Shown here: positions 1-12,100 of the stretch, one piece after another
How positions within the stretch are numbered: the stretch's first letter is position 1
How the letters are laid out: the number at the start of each line of letters is the position of its first letter
NCBI RefSeq assembly: GCF_004798865.1
Contig: NW_025335641.1
Coordinates: forward strand, 15,474,792 to 15,538,791
Length of the DNA stretch: 64,000 nt
Direction: 5' to 3'
Origin: Varanus komodoensis
Lineage: Eukaryota > Chordata > Lepidosauria > Squamata > Varanidae
Notes under the pieces: generated by a model
Database searches by the model: none
Told to the model about the DNA's origin: nothing
What the model saw: the letters and a program-made list of their open reading frames with translations, nothing else
Position numbers and translations under genes: made by a program

Positions 1-59
1 TAAGAACAACCATGCTTGGAACAAACTAAATCTTCTACCTGTTGAATTTAAAAACTTCT

Positions 60-700
60 CTTTCTGATCGTAGGCCTATACAACAGCTGAAGGTGCAGTG
101 CTGAACAGATGGACAACTCATTGGACCTGTGCTTGTTACTAGAGGAGTCAAACAAGGCTTCCTCCTGGCCCCTAAATTGCTTAAATTATAAATAAATGCT
201 ATTGTTGGGAACCTAACTTCTCCAGCATTCTACACCCCTAAATTGGCTATAAAACCTATTTTCATCCTCATATACACAGGTGATGCTGTACTCTTATCCA
301 AAACCAGTGAGATTAAGACTGCTGAGGGTATTCTCCAAGTATTCCCATGAAGAACACCTGGCTATTAACTACAACAAATCTAAAGCCATAGTGTTCTCTA
401 GAAGTCACAGAGTCCAGAGATGGTCCAGAGATGCTCTATGGATAAGCAGCCAATCAAACAAGTTAAAGTCTTGAAGTATCTCGGAGCAGTTTTTCAGTCA
501 AAAGGTTCCTGGTCAGACCATCAAAAATACATGGTGGGAAAGCCATCCCAGAGTTCTGAAATTCTGACATGCTTTTTCTGCATAAAAGAGGCAACTGTAT
601 ACCATCAGCACTTGACTTGACTTGACCAACCATTCCTAGCAGTGTCATCTGGCCTGTTGGTAGGCAATGGTTCAAACTGCACAACCCTGAATGTATTAGC
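60..700 (+). mobile_element. Decayed non-LTR (LINE) reverse-transcriptase fragment
   Basis: Frame translation near 128-300 reads LVTRGVKQGFLLAP, an in-frame stop, then INAIVGNL and IYTGDAVLLSKTSEI. This resembles the reverse-transcriptase signature with the catalytic YADD box altered to YTGD. Downstream, in other frames, come INYNKSKAIVFSR and IKQVKVLKYLGAVFQSKGSW, which match the post-catalytic KYLG region of LINE polymerases. Stops and frame changes show it is dead. The clade cannot be assigned from this piece. Confidence 0.75.
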
Positions 701-3700
701 TGGACTTAAGTGAGCGATTATTTTTTTTTTAATTCCCAGCCTGATCTGTAACAAAGGAGCTATAACTGACTCCTGCACCATGAATAAGAATGTCATATCA
801 GCCCCTATTGCCTTAAAACTGGTCTTGTCTACATTATAGAAATCCTTCCAAAGTAAATGGGGAACAAAAGCAAATCTGAGCTGACTTTTGGTGTTACGTG
901 CAGGGTGTAAAAACCAGTCCACTTCTTACTAGATGATTTCGATAAAGAGCCATCCCGCCATCCAGGAAAGCAGATACACAGGAAAGGAAAAAGTGGCACC
1001 ATGTGGGTTAAAATCTGCCACAAGATGAAGCTGAAAGTGCAGTTGTGCATGTGTACTGCAATCATATTTTCTTCTGTGCATCCTGGAAGGAAGCCTTGGC
1101 ATGTGATTACATAAAAGTGTTTGGTTTTACACTTAATGGCTTGGAAGAAGGCATGAATAGCCGAGTGGAAAATTCTGCTGATAGCAAAATTTTACACAGA
1201 GGATTAGGGAGGACTATGAGAAAGCAGCAGATGATGCTGAAGAAATTAGTGAACCCGTCATCATCACGACAGGTGAAATTCAGCCTAAGTGAGCACATAA
1301 GCGGCTGCATTGTGAACTGAAAGAGAAAACTTCTGAGATAAACTCCATGCTGTGTTGACACTCTGATAAGTTCCAAGTCAAGTGTCCATGGGCTCTCCAG
1401 CACAGCTATCCAGACATAAGTATGAACACCTCAGCAAAAGCACCTGCTCACTACACAGAAGAAAGAGAGGAAGTGAAAGAGAATTATGAATGTTCAAACA
1501 CATGGATATACAGTTCAAGATATAAAGTACCAAAGTAAAGTATCAATATTTCCTTCCTTGCCTTGCATGCTACCCACACTGTTTCTTGCATCCTCTTAGC
1601 TAAGATAAAAGAACTAAAACACTTACTAGAAAGATTTCCAAGGCTTGTAATGGACCTGGCACAGAAGATGAATTTGCCCAGCTCCTAATGCTCATCTCTA
1701 ATACAAAAATGAGTCCTTTAATGTTAATGTTTTGCTCTTGTCAAACTCCTGTTGTCTCCCATTATCTATCAGATCATACTACCTGAGCAAGCAGCTTTTT
1801 TCTGGTGAATTTATTCTCTATCTGGGTCACTTCCCATGCCATCGTATTGTTCGTATTTCTGTCCCCAGTCTAAGTTGAAAGGATTCTTCTTTCCTTTTTC
1901 TCTTTCAGTGCATTTGCTGATGAGGGGGCATGCTAAATTTTCAGGTGGCTTCCTCCCATTGTAGAAAAATAGGATAGGGCTAGGACAAGAAAACCAAACT
2001 ACAATCTGTAGGATAACAAGAAAACATATCTGTAAACAACAGCAGCATGGCTATTCTTTTCAGCTTTACAGGACCTATTCGTGGTGGTGAACTTATTTTG
2101 GGGGTGTTCAGCACCACGGACAGCTCCTATTACATTCCGTGATTAGTCTGCAATGGATGAAAATCTCCCCCCTCCATGGAAATCCTGAGCCTCTCCTGTC
2201 AGGGAAAAGGGGTGCAACTGGGAGAATCCTTAAGGAAACAGAATTCCCAAAGAACAGGAGCATAATTAACTTTCCAGTAAGTTGCGCAAAACTCAAGAGG
2301 AAAAACAATGGACTACTGAAACTGTAGTAGCTCTCAGAAGAACTACATCCCCCATGGTCCCCTACACTTATGCAGCTCAGGACACTGCTGATCATCAAGA
2401 AGGAAGAAGCAATGGCGAAACCTCCACTCTTCACACTCCCACTAAGCCACCACACTGTTCGCGAAAGGGAAAAGGAGGAGATGGGTTTTGGGAGATGCAG
2501 CTGAGGTGGAACTCACCTATCCCTCATGCAAAGAAATACAATCACAAAAAGCACAAGCAGCTCACTCTTTCCCCTGTAAGTAACATTTTCTGAAATCACT
2601 CTCTTCCCATTGTTTCTTTCAAGCCACCTAGCTCTGAATTATTTTTCATTTCATTTTGAAAACAAGCAAAACAAAACTCTTATTGAAAGTGTTCCCTCAA
2701 ATGAGACAGAAACCTGTTTGTTTACTGGGAGGTGAGTTGTAAGGTAACAGCATGAAGGTATTTAGCAAAGCCATAAGGGAATATGGAAGAGGTTTGAATG
2801 AGAAGGAAAAGTTTGCGAAACATCCCTCATTTCTGCCTGCTCAGTGTTAGCAGCTTCCAGATTTTGAAACACGGACATCTCGTTTTTAAGTGTACAAGGC
2901 TGAAAAGTGTAAATTCAACCAATGCATACATAACAGGGAGTGTCAGCTGGCTGCAGGTCCTTGTCAAACATTCATTTCATGGAAAGTCTAGATTGGCTGC
3001 CATGTAACTTACAAAACGACCCTTATTAAATACTCTAACAACCCAAACTGCTAAATCAACTGAGGCCTAGAGCAGCCATGTCAACTGCAGGCTGCCAATC
3101 AAAAAGAAGAGTCATTAGGTGGTTTAGGTCTGGAGAAGACACCCATTAGCAATGCCTTGGCCAAGACCACTAATCTAATTTGCAGTCCTGAACGCAAGCC
3201 AAAACTGAACCCACACAGACGTCAAGCCCATTGAACTCCTGAGCCACCAACTCCCTCGGTTGTATTCAGTTAGGATAATCACCAACAGCAAATCACCTTT
3301 ACTAAAGGGCGGATATGAGTAGTGTTCCTTGTTGGCTGACGTCCAACGCTTTTACAAGCCTGTACGGCTTGAATAGCTGACAGCATACATTCAGGAAAGC
3401 AGACAACTAGAAGGCATTAAAAGCACTAATGTCTTCATCAAAACAGCAGCAGAAGCTAAGTAAATCACTCAGCACATCAACTGTTGCTTCACTTGAGATG
3501 CAACCTGCTCACTGGGTCATTTGAGCTGCGTGATATATTAAAGCTCCTAGTAGAAATAATCAAGTTCTCACTATCTTTTTTTAGAACACATAATAAACTG
3601 CTAACTGTGGGCAGGGGGGAGCGCTTATGCAATCAGAAATAACATAGAACAAACAAAAAGCAGAGCAGGGGCAAAGAGCCTGAAGAACATATTAGGAAGG

Positions 3701-3740
3701 CCATAATTCAAATCTCACTTTTTTTAATAAGATTTGCTTC

Positions 3741-4045
3741 AGGCTGACCACTCTGTCCACCTGCAACAGGAACAGGATGTGCTCCAACGGAGCAAAGCTC
3801 AGAGAGCCAAGGTTCCATTTGGATGCCAGGAAGCACTTCCTGACAGTCGGGACCCCGAGGGTGTGGAATGGGCTTCCACGAGAGGTCGTTGAGAGCCCAT
3901 TGGTGAGGGTGTTCAAGGATAGGCTGGACATGCACATGGTGGGCATGTTGTGAGCGGAGCCGGCTGGTGCCGCAGGTCAGACTAGATGGCCCGGGAGACC
4001 CCTTCTGACTTGCTCTGTTTCTATGTTTCTATGAATAGTAGGACT
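3741..4045 (+). mobile_element. CR1 LINE 3' end
   Basis: It encodes a CR1-type C-terminus (LDARKHFLTVGTPRVWNGLP and REVVESPLVRVFKDRLDMH). This is followed by the characteristic untranslated tail (GTCAGACTAGATGGCCCGGG, then CCCCTTCTGACTTGCTCTG) and two TTTCTATG repeats. CR1 is the dominant sauropsid LINE. It is 5' truncated, as is usual. Confidence 0.88.
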
Positions 4046-4212
4046 GACCAACACAGATAGTTGTTACAAGGGTTGCAATGAAATGCATTGGAAAAAAACA
4101 ATAAATAAATGCTACTTATAATTAAATGTTGTTAGTACTCCAAATGACGTAACATATAACCCAAATGTATCCTTAAATATAGTCATATCTTCACTGGTCA
4201 TCATGAACAGAG

Positions 4213-4395
4213 TCAGTGGGATATAATGTTTTGGTTAGGACTGGAGACATCTGGGTCCAAATCTCTAATCAGCCATAGTGTTCATGGGGTGACCCTGTGA
4301 TCATCTCTCAACATAATCTGCAAGGTAGATACAATGTACAGCACCTTGAGTTCCTTGGACGAAAACTAATGATGACATGAACAAATGATGCCTAT
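4213..4395 (+). mobile_element. MIR-like tRNA-derived SINE, plus orientation, degraded
   Basis: It contains a SINE-like string: GTTTTGGTTAGGACTGGAGA, a TGGGTCCAAATC box-B-like motif, a GGGTGACC core and CAACATAATCTGCAAGGTAG. The match is imperfect but ordered as in the better copies at 43240 and 58793. Confidence 0.6.
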
Positions 4396-4907
4396 AAAGA
4401 CCACTCTTGCTGGTCTCCTCACCAAATAAACTGCATGACTGGAAATGACCCATCTCTGGTGCCCACCTATCAGACCTCAGATGGTCAGGGAACAGAGCTG
4501 GGCCTCTGAAGCTGAGCTGAGGGCCTGAGGCAGGCAGGCATAGGGGGACAGAGGCCCCACACCTATCATGACCTTGAGGTCATTTCTTTCTGCAACTGAG
4601 AAACTGGCTTGCAGCCAGCAAGCAGTAAACACAGCAATTGCCTCTTAATCTATTTGCTGCACAGATGAGCCCAACTAATGGCTTATATCCAGATATGTAC
4701 AAAAGAATCTCTAGCAATAACTTCTTGATATTTGCAAGTTTAGTTCTAATTATCTAGATAAAGCTAAAGTTTCTTATATAGGAAACATTTGTCCTGGATA
4801 ACTCTTCTATTTGTTGACACAAGAGAGTGAGAATATGCAGTCAGTGAAATTTCCGACATCAGCTCCTATCCATAGTTATTTGAACACATTAAACCATGTT
4901 TTGTGTA

Positions 4908-5136
4908 TTATTATGATTATATTGCATTTATATCCTGCCGCTTTTCCTCTTGTTCAGAACCCAAAGAGATGACAAAGCTCCATTTTATCCGGATGATGAC
5001 CCTGTGAGGTAGGTTAGGCTGAGAGTGAGCAGCTGGCCCCAAGTTACTCAGAAAGAATCACGGCTATGAGAGGATTAGAACTCAGAAGCCCCAGGTCCCT
5101 GGTCCAGCGTTAATCACCACACCACATTGGCTCTCA
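4908..5136 (-). mobile_element. MIR-like tRNA-derived SINE
   Basis: Read on the minus strand, it runs from a tRNA-like head (GAGCCAATGTGGTGTGGTGA) through a core and the CTCAGCCTAACCTACCTCAC word. It ends in a GGCAGGATATAAATGCAA tail. It has the same family structure as other copies in the window. Confidence 0.8.
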
Positions 5137-6047
5137 CTAGATGTACTCTCAGCATCCCAGCCAGCAAGTGGCTTATGGTGACATATGATAGTAACTGTAG
5201 TCTAAAGGAATGAAATCTGAGAAGGTTGCATTAATCTATAAGCCATTTCCCTCCAACTGCGTTAAGTCCTTCAAATTTGGAAAATGCTTTGTGAAAACTC
5301 TGAAAAGATTAGCAGAAAGATGACCATGTTTTTTGCATAGCACCTGGATCTCCTAGGTCCCCAGTTCAACACCAAACATCACACCACACCGGCTCTCCAT
5401 TACTTCATTGAGTCCAACAGAAATCAAAGAAATAGCCCAAGAATTCTGTTGTTATATGTTAATTACTTTTTAGTTAACAAAACAAAGTCACACAATAGCC
5501 TTGTTCCAGAAGGCATAACAATTGTTTTGCATTGTCTTTGAGAGTATTCTGTAATACATAGACTCTTTGTGCTGTTGTGTTAAAAAGAGAGAGCAATCAA
5601 ATCCTTGAGGTCAAATTTAATAAACCATGCAACCTGATACAAATACCACATAATAAATTAGTTAGAAGCCACTAGGAAAAAAGCCAGCAACCCCATCTCC
5701 CTTAGTAATACATTTTAGTTTACCAGGGCAGTGATAGCAAAATCAGCCACAATTATGTTAAATATTTATTGCTAAACCCATTAATATTTTCCCCAGATAC
5801 TGGAGCATGAAGACACAATCTTCAGCAGAAAGTAAGGCATGAAAACATGGCTTAGAGCTCCCTCTACCTTTCCTTGGAAAAATTTTATTTTTGCCCTACA
5901 GGCTTCTTAGGAATGCATTTCAGAAATGACTTTGCATATTCAAGGAGCTGCTTTAATGAGCAAAATGCAATCTCTAACGGATTAGTAAACATTTTATTCC
6001 TCTTGGTCATTCATGAAAAATTCCCTGTGCAATACAGAACTACTCAC

Positions 6048-6157
6048 AGTGCCATTTCAAACTGCTCGAGCCATTTTTTCTTCAAATCTTTCGTTTTGCA
6101 GTACAGTTCTAACCCGTTGTGTCCTTGTATGTGGATGAGGTAGAAGCCATAAGACCA
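6048..6157 (-). CDS. VAV3: VAV3 exon 15 (end of PH domain)
   Basis: This 110-nt exon encodes [20 protein letters not shown], then [16 protein letters not shown] and two bases of a leucine codon, about human 465-501. It includes the C-terminal PH helix with its invariant tryptophan (KKKWLEQF). The acceptor is atttaaacag and the donor gtgagt. The following exon (human SNIRPDYAD...) and the C1 zinc finger were not found in the remaining 6 kb. Confidence 0.97.
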
Positions 6158-9100
6158 CTGTTTAAATGATAAGGCAATGCAAAAGTTACTTATGAAGAAT
6201 TCACATACAGCAGGACTGCAAAGGATTTGCACACCACACATTGTTCACCAGTGATGAAGATGATAATGGAGGAGAGGAAGAAAAATGACATAGTGCTTTA
6301 GAGTGTTCAGAGAGCTTTGTATCATTTCAGTGCCACTGTAAACATTACGCAGATTGGATCCTTTTTATATTCTCCCCCACATAAACTTCCTTGTCAAAAG
6401 CGAAGGAGCACACCAAGGGGCTAAATATTTTCCCAGATGTGCTAATTTACTACATGGGGGGGTCGCATATAAATAAATATGAAGAGGAGAGCTTGGAATT
6501 TCCTTAAATACAATGAAGAGCCATGAATAGCAATGTTATCGAAGTGGAATGTCTTGCGGGTAAAGCTGCCTTCTGTATTTACCTTTTTATTCTCTTTGTC
6601 TGTGGTAGGGTTATTGCTTATTTTGTATTCCTGAAGATCAATTATATCCTTCATTTCATAATTATCACCTCGCCGTTTGCATACAATTACAGCCAAGTCA
6701 AACAGGAAGATGTGCCTGTGAAAATGGAAAACATACCCATATTATACAGCATATCTGAATTAAACTGAATTTCCAAGAAAGTTAAACTTTCAGGTCAGAT
6801 CTTGAATTTGGAATGGTGCTGCACAATTTCAAATTTGAGTTGCGAATTTCAATTTCAGTACAATTCTATGTAAGATTACTGAAGTTTAAGTCCACTGCAC
6901 TCAGCGGGGACTTATTTTTGAAGACTGCAGTCTTATATATGTAGTCACACAGGTATCATACGACAGTGTTGCACAGCAATTGCAAAATATCAAATACCAC
7001 TGCACATCAATTGTGAAACACTAACAAGACTGCATGCCAACTATTAAAATACAGTTCAGTATTAAAGCATCTCACTAGTCTAGCAGGTGGAACTCTAGCG
7101 AGAGGGGAGTGGACACAGCTGCAATCTGTCTGACCAATCCTGAAGAAATCTAGCCTGGGTCTAAGTAGATGTCAACTGTTATACACCAGTGGCTAATATT
7201 GCCTTCCTGGACGAAGCCCTTGTGAATGTGGTAGCTGGCCAACTGCAGTTGTTCTTGAATAAAATGGATTATCTAGATCCATTTTAATTAGGCTTCAGGC
7301 CCAGTTTAGGATCAGCGATTGCCTTTATCACACTGTGGGATGACATTTGCTGGGACAGATACGGGGGCAGTGTAACCCTGTGAGAAGCACAGGATTGCAC
7401 TCCTACTTGGAGGACCCATTTCAGAAGTTGGAACTCCTGCTGGACAGTTGCACTCTGGGATCCTGTATGATTCCTCCATGAAGTTTAGTATCTACATGAC
7501 ACCACTCACTCACTCTCTTTTCCAGAGGATGTGTATGAAATGATGGAAGCCCTCAATCAGGACTTGAACACAGTAATAGCCTGGATATGGATGACAAAAT
7601 AAATACAATCCGCATAAAATAGAGGTACTGGTGTGGATGGTTTGTCCACATTGGTGAATTGTATTCAAGCAATTCAGAAAGGACTTGCACTGTAAAACAT
7701 CAAGTTCTCAGTGTGTTGATGCTTTGGAATCCAGTACTGGCACTCAGGAGTAGCTATGGAACAGCCTCCAAAGCAAAGGTCACCTGGCACTATTTATGGT
7801 CTTTTCAGCACCAGGTGAAGAACGTTTTGGTCTTTTAAAGAAACTTCTGTTTTAAATAGATCTTTCGCTTTCATCGATTCAGTGTTTCTGTTCGAAGCCA
7901 CTAATTGTTTTGTCTCCATCCAAAGGAAAGTTTAATGGTGTATTTCTTATTCAGGAGAGAGGCCCATGATTCTATAGGCCAGTGAATATCTGTTGATAGA
8001 CTGTCATACAAACTTTATAAAGTGGCAGATATGGTCAAACATGAAATGCTGCAATTAAATACCACAATCCAAGGCTTATGTCAAATTTGCAAATTTGCAA
8101 AGAATATTGATATCCAGTATGAATTGCATATCCTAATGTGTTAAAAAGGCATACATGTTTGCTCACCTATCTTGCCTTGTCCGTCTGTCCAAAGTTGTTA
8201 TTTTTATTTCACCATCGCCCTGTGGTCTCCCATACAGTAAAAGTGACTGGTTCTGAAATTATAGGAATTGCATGCAATACCAATGAGGTTGAGGAAACAG
8301 GTGCATTTAATGATTTGCAAAAACTGAACTGCAAGGCTGAAGGCAGGTGTCAACTAAAAAGGCAGGTTACCTGAAGGAGCGCTTACGTCCATATATGCCC
8401 AGTTGCCCCCTGAGATCGGCGGGAGAGGCCCTCCTCCGGGAGCCCTCAGTGAAGGAAATTAGGAGGGTGGCTACTCGGAGGAGGGCTTTCTCAGCGGTGG
8501 CGCCTAAGTTATGGAATGCGCTCCCCAGAGAGGTCCGCCTGGCGCCATCGTTATTTGTTTTTCGGCGCCAGGCGAAGACCTTTTTATTTAAGTGGCATTT
8601 TAAATGTTAATATCATTGAATTTTATTTGGCCAGGGCGGCTTATTTTATTCCAATGTATATATTTTAATTGTTATTGTTTTCATTTATTGTGTATTTTAT
8701 TATGTTGTGAGCCGCCCCGAGGCTACGGCAAGGGGCGGCATAGAAATGTTGTAATAAATAAATAAATAAATGTAAATAAATAAATAAAGGACTCGCAACA
8801 TCTGCATCGTCTTTGAAGCCTCCCTTCAGAAAGGGACTGTCTGAGAAGCATACAAGCCCACCAGAAATGCACTTTGTGCGCAGTGCTTCATAGACGAGCA
8901 CTGCTATCTCCTCATCCTCGACAGCGCTTCACGTGTCTCCACCAGTGAAAACCTAAATCAGGCGCATACGTTTTCTCCATCTAGAGAAGGATGACACCAC
9001 AACAGGAAGAGGAATGACGGAGAACCCAGGGTGTGGAGAGAATCAAGAATGCCGCAGTGTTACGACTGCCAGTCCGTGCTGCCGCAGATCTGGGTTCAGA

Positions 9101-12100
9101 ACACAGCTGAAGCATGCACTGTGGACCCTGTCTTTATATTACTTCCTTCTCCAACTTCCATGAAAGTTCATGAAGACCAGACTATCAGGCACTGTGGGAT
9201 CTAACCTTCCCAAGAATCTAAAGCCTTTGAATAACAGAACGTGTTTTTGTAAAGTTCCATGGGGTAATTCGTGCCTCGCAGCCAAACAGAACTGCTATGT
9301 AAAATGAAATTTAGCCCATAGAACTAATCCAAACATGTATTTACACTCCAATATTATGATGCTTAAAAGCAAGCAAAGTAGTCCATGTGTCAACATCAAC
9401 CAAGATTTAAGCAGGGAATTTCCTGGTTTGGTGACCATTTGCGGTGAACTAAAGCAGGAAAAAGCTTATTTTTACTATCACCCTGCAAACAGACAAGCAG
9501 TTCACTGGCACCTGCTGACTTGACCAAACTATAATAAATACTCCCAAGTCAAACCTGGGCACAGTCAACTTCTTGCCCATATACATCTGGCATTGATCTA
9601 AGCAGTTCATAGATCTCCCTGTTCTTAGGCTCCCTGTTCTTCCACTAACCTTCCTACCGGCCAGCTACTGGTGGATCGCTTTGAGTTCTGCAGGTGCTAC
9701 AGCACTTACAGATCCAGGGCTATCACTAGGCCCATGGAAAGCAGACCTTAGCTTTGCCCAAACTCAAGCTACTAAGAAGGAAGAAGAAGCAAGACAGCCA
9801 AGACAAGGCTTGGCAACACCACACACAGGGGTCAAAAAGTTAAAATGACGTACCAAATTATCTATTGATGACTGAAATTGTTTAATTTCACGGAGCGTTT
9901 CATTATCCCGTTTCACTTCATTTACATACTGTGCCAAGTCCTAAACCACAAAAAGGAGAAGGAAATTTAAGTGACAACAACCCAAAAGCTAAATTTAGTT
10001 AGGAAGTCTGAAAATTGGGAGTCATTCCCCACACTGCAGTGGAAGTGGTTACGTGTTAAAATACTAGCATGAACAGGCTGATATGGCATGTACAGACTAA
10101 TAGTCCCACACACATACACCATTATTTCCACACTAAAGAAACATGCATTAGACTAATCAAGGTTTCTTTGCATTCCTGCTGTTGTTTTGACTCTCTTCTG
10201 CAAGTTGTCTGCTCACACCTTGCGAAGAAGAGGAGAGAATATGTTCAACTTTTGATGCAGATGTGTGCGTGGACCCATTAGGAGCATCATGGCATGCTTA
10301 AAATGGTTGAAAACTAAAGAGAGTTCAGAACCAAGGGCTCTAGCATGAACAGCAATAGCCCATAAACTGTCTAAAAATCTGAAAACTAAATATTAAATAT
10401 TAAAGTTTTTCTTTTTTTAAAAAAAGGAGTTTCTTGTAGCAACACAATCATCCTAGAATAGAAAATCTTTCTCAAAACTATGTTTCTTTTAGAGAACCTT
10501 CTATAAAGGGAACCATCAAAACCCATGATCTTCTGGTCCCTAGAAGAAAATTGTATAACTTTTGTTAGACCTAAGGAACTCTCACACAGTTTAAAAATGT
10601 ATATATGCATATGCATATATATGTAAATATGATTTGCACAAAAATAAAGTGGGGGCAGAATACACGAAGAAGGCATGTCCTCACCTTTATATTGGCCATT
10701 TAGTGAACATGTGGACTCTTGCTACAATCAGGGTTACTGATCGTGTGTGTGCATTGGCGGAGCCCATTCTCAAACCAGAGATCAGGGAAGAGCTAGCTCA
10801 TTCACTGAGGCTGTGGGTGAAGCCCGCAAATGCATTCCTGCTCTTCCTCCATGCATTCAGTCAGCACATGCCACAAAGCTGAGAAAAAGCCTAGACAATC
10901 AGGGTTGGAGCCACCATCATGATAGCAGGAGTCTGCTAATGCAGTAGGACTCCCTCGTCTTCTCCTCTGTAGCCCTCAATGGTCCCTCAAAGCGGGTTTT
11001 AAAGGATTTCTCAGCGCTCCAGAGGAGGATCTGGGTCTCCTGTGGATCAGGAAAAGGGAAATCACTCCCTCCTGGTTCCACAGACAGAACTGCTTCCATC
11101 AGTGGAATTACAGTCTTAGATCCAATTTGCACAGCCAAAGCATACCATGCACATCAGTAATTTAGATCTGTATCATGCTCTTGATTAGGAAACAATATGA
11201 AAGTAAGGAAACTGCAATTAATGTGCATGGGATGTGAAACAAAGTTGTAGCATTGCTTCAGTTCAAAAGGCATTGTTGAAATACTTTGATACACATTAAA
11301 CAATAAAACTATTGTCACTGAATGGTTAAAAAAGTTTATATGCTTTTGCATGTAAGTGAGCAAACTACTGCACAAGACAGAAAATAAATGGACAAGTTTG
11401 GAATGTATTTCTTTATATGTTCTTCCAGGAAAAGGTCCCTAGAATTTTAGATAGACAGGTTTATTCAGCCAATCCCACTCACCTTCATTGCATCGAGTGC
11501 CAGTTTTAGATTTGTCTTCTCAGTTGCATCATTAGTGTGTTTTACCAGTTCCTGTATGACAGAATACATAATCGGTTTTTTTATGGCAATCTGCCAATCC
11601 AGACAGCATGCACTTTTCCCACTCAGTTGAAAATTACTTAGTATACCATTATTATTTTTTTAAAGGACCATTTTATCTTAGGAAGAAAATCATAGTCTAA
11701 ACCCGTTATTGGCTGAAACTTAGAAAATGTGCTATAGCTTAACAGGTTGTATTCAAGACAAGGAGTTCATTTCTGCTATTCATATCTGTGTCAAACGTAT
11801 TGGCTCCAAAACTCTGCAATGCTCAAAAAGTACCCTTCTAATCAATTTTGGAACTAAAGCTTTTAGTTCATGCTCTCAGAGTTTCAGCTTCTGTACTTTC
11901 AAATTGCAATGTTGCATGGAATTTCTCATTTCAGAACATGGGTAAGTTTCATTTAAAAAAAATGATTGAATTTAATATGATTGAATTGTTTCTGTGATGT
12001 GCATTTATTTATTTATTTATTTATTTAGATCTTTTTGTATCCTGCCCTTCACAGTGTCTCAGCATCACAATAATATATAAAATCAGTGTTAAAAACAACG

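Larger units (their letters stand above)
1..6047 (-). other. VAV3 intron 15, 5' part
   Basis: This is intronic sequence downstream of exon 15, running off the left edge. It holds a non-LTR reverse-transcriptase fragment near 60-700, a CR1 3' end at 3741-4045 and MIR-like SINEs at 4213-4395 and 4908-5136. A SINE head fragment lies near 5340-5400. I looked on the minus strand for exon 16 (SNIRPDYAD and SCKVCQMLLR motifs) and found nothing. From 830 to 3740 and 5400 to 6047 I recognise nothing. Confidence 0.85.
6716..8166 (-). other. VAV3 intron 13
   Basis: This 1,451-bp intron is mostly a decayed L2/CR1-clade LINE in the opposite orientation to the gene (7070-7860), plus a short hairpin repeat near 6872-6935. 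Confidence 0.9.

Noticed and set aside
2108-2593. Overlapping open frames of 62-115 codons
   Set aside because: No recognisable domain, splice signals or repeat match, and all are in an intron antisense or sense by chance.
4908-5136. tRNA gene candidate
   Set aside because: The tRNA-like head belongs to a SINE. The same string recurs at 24171, 43240 and 58793, with no intact cloverleaf.
1-6047. VAV3 exon 16 and the C1 zinc-finger exon
   Set aside because: No SNIRPDYAD, CKVCQMLLRGTF or CGARAHKECL coding sequence was found on the minus strand.
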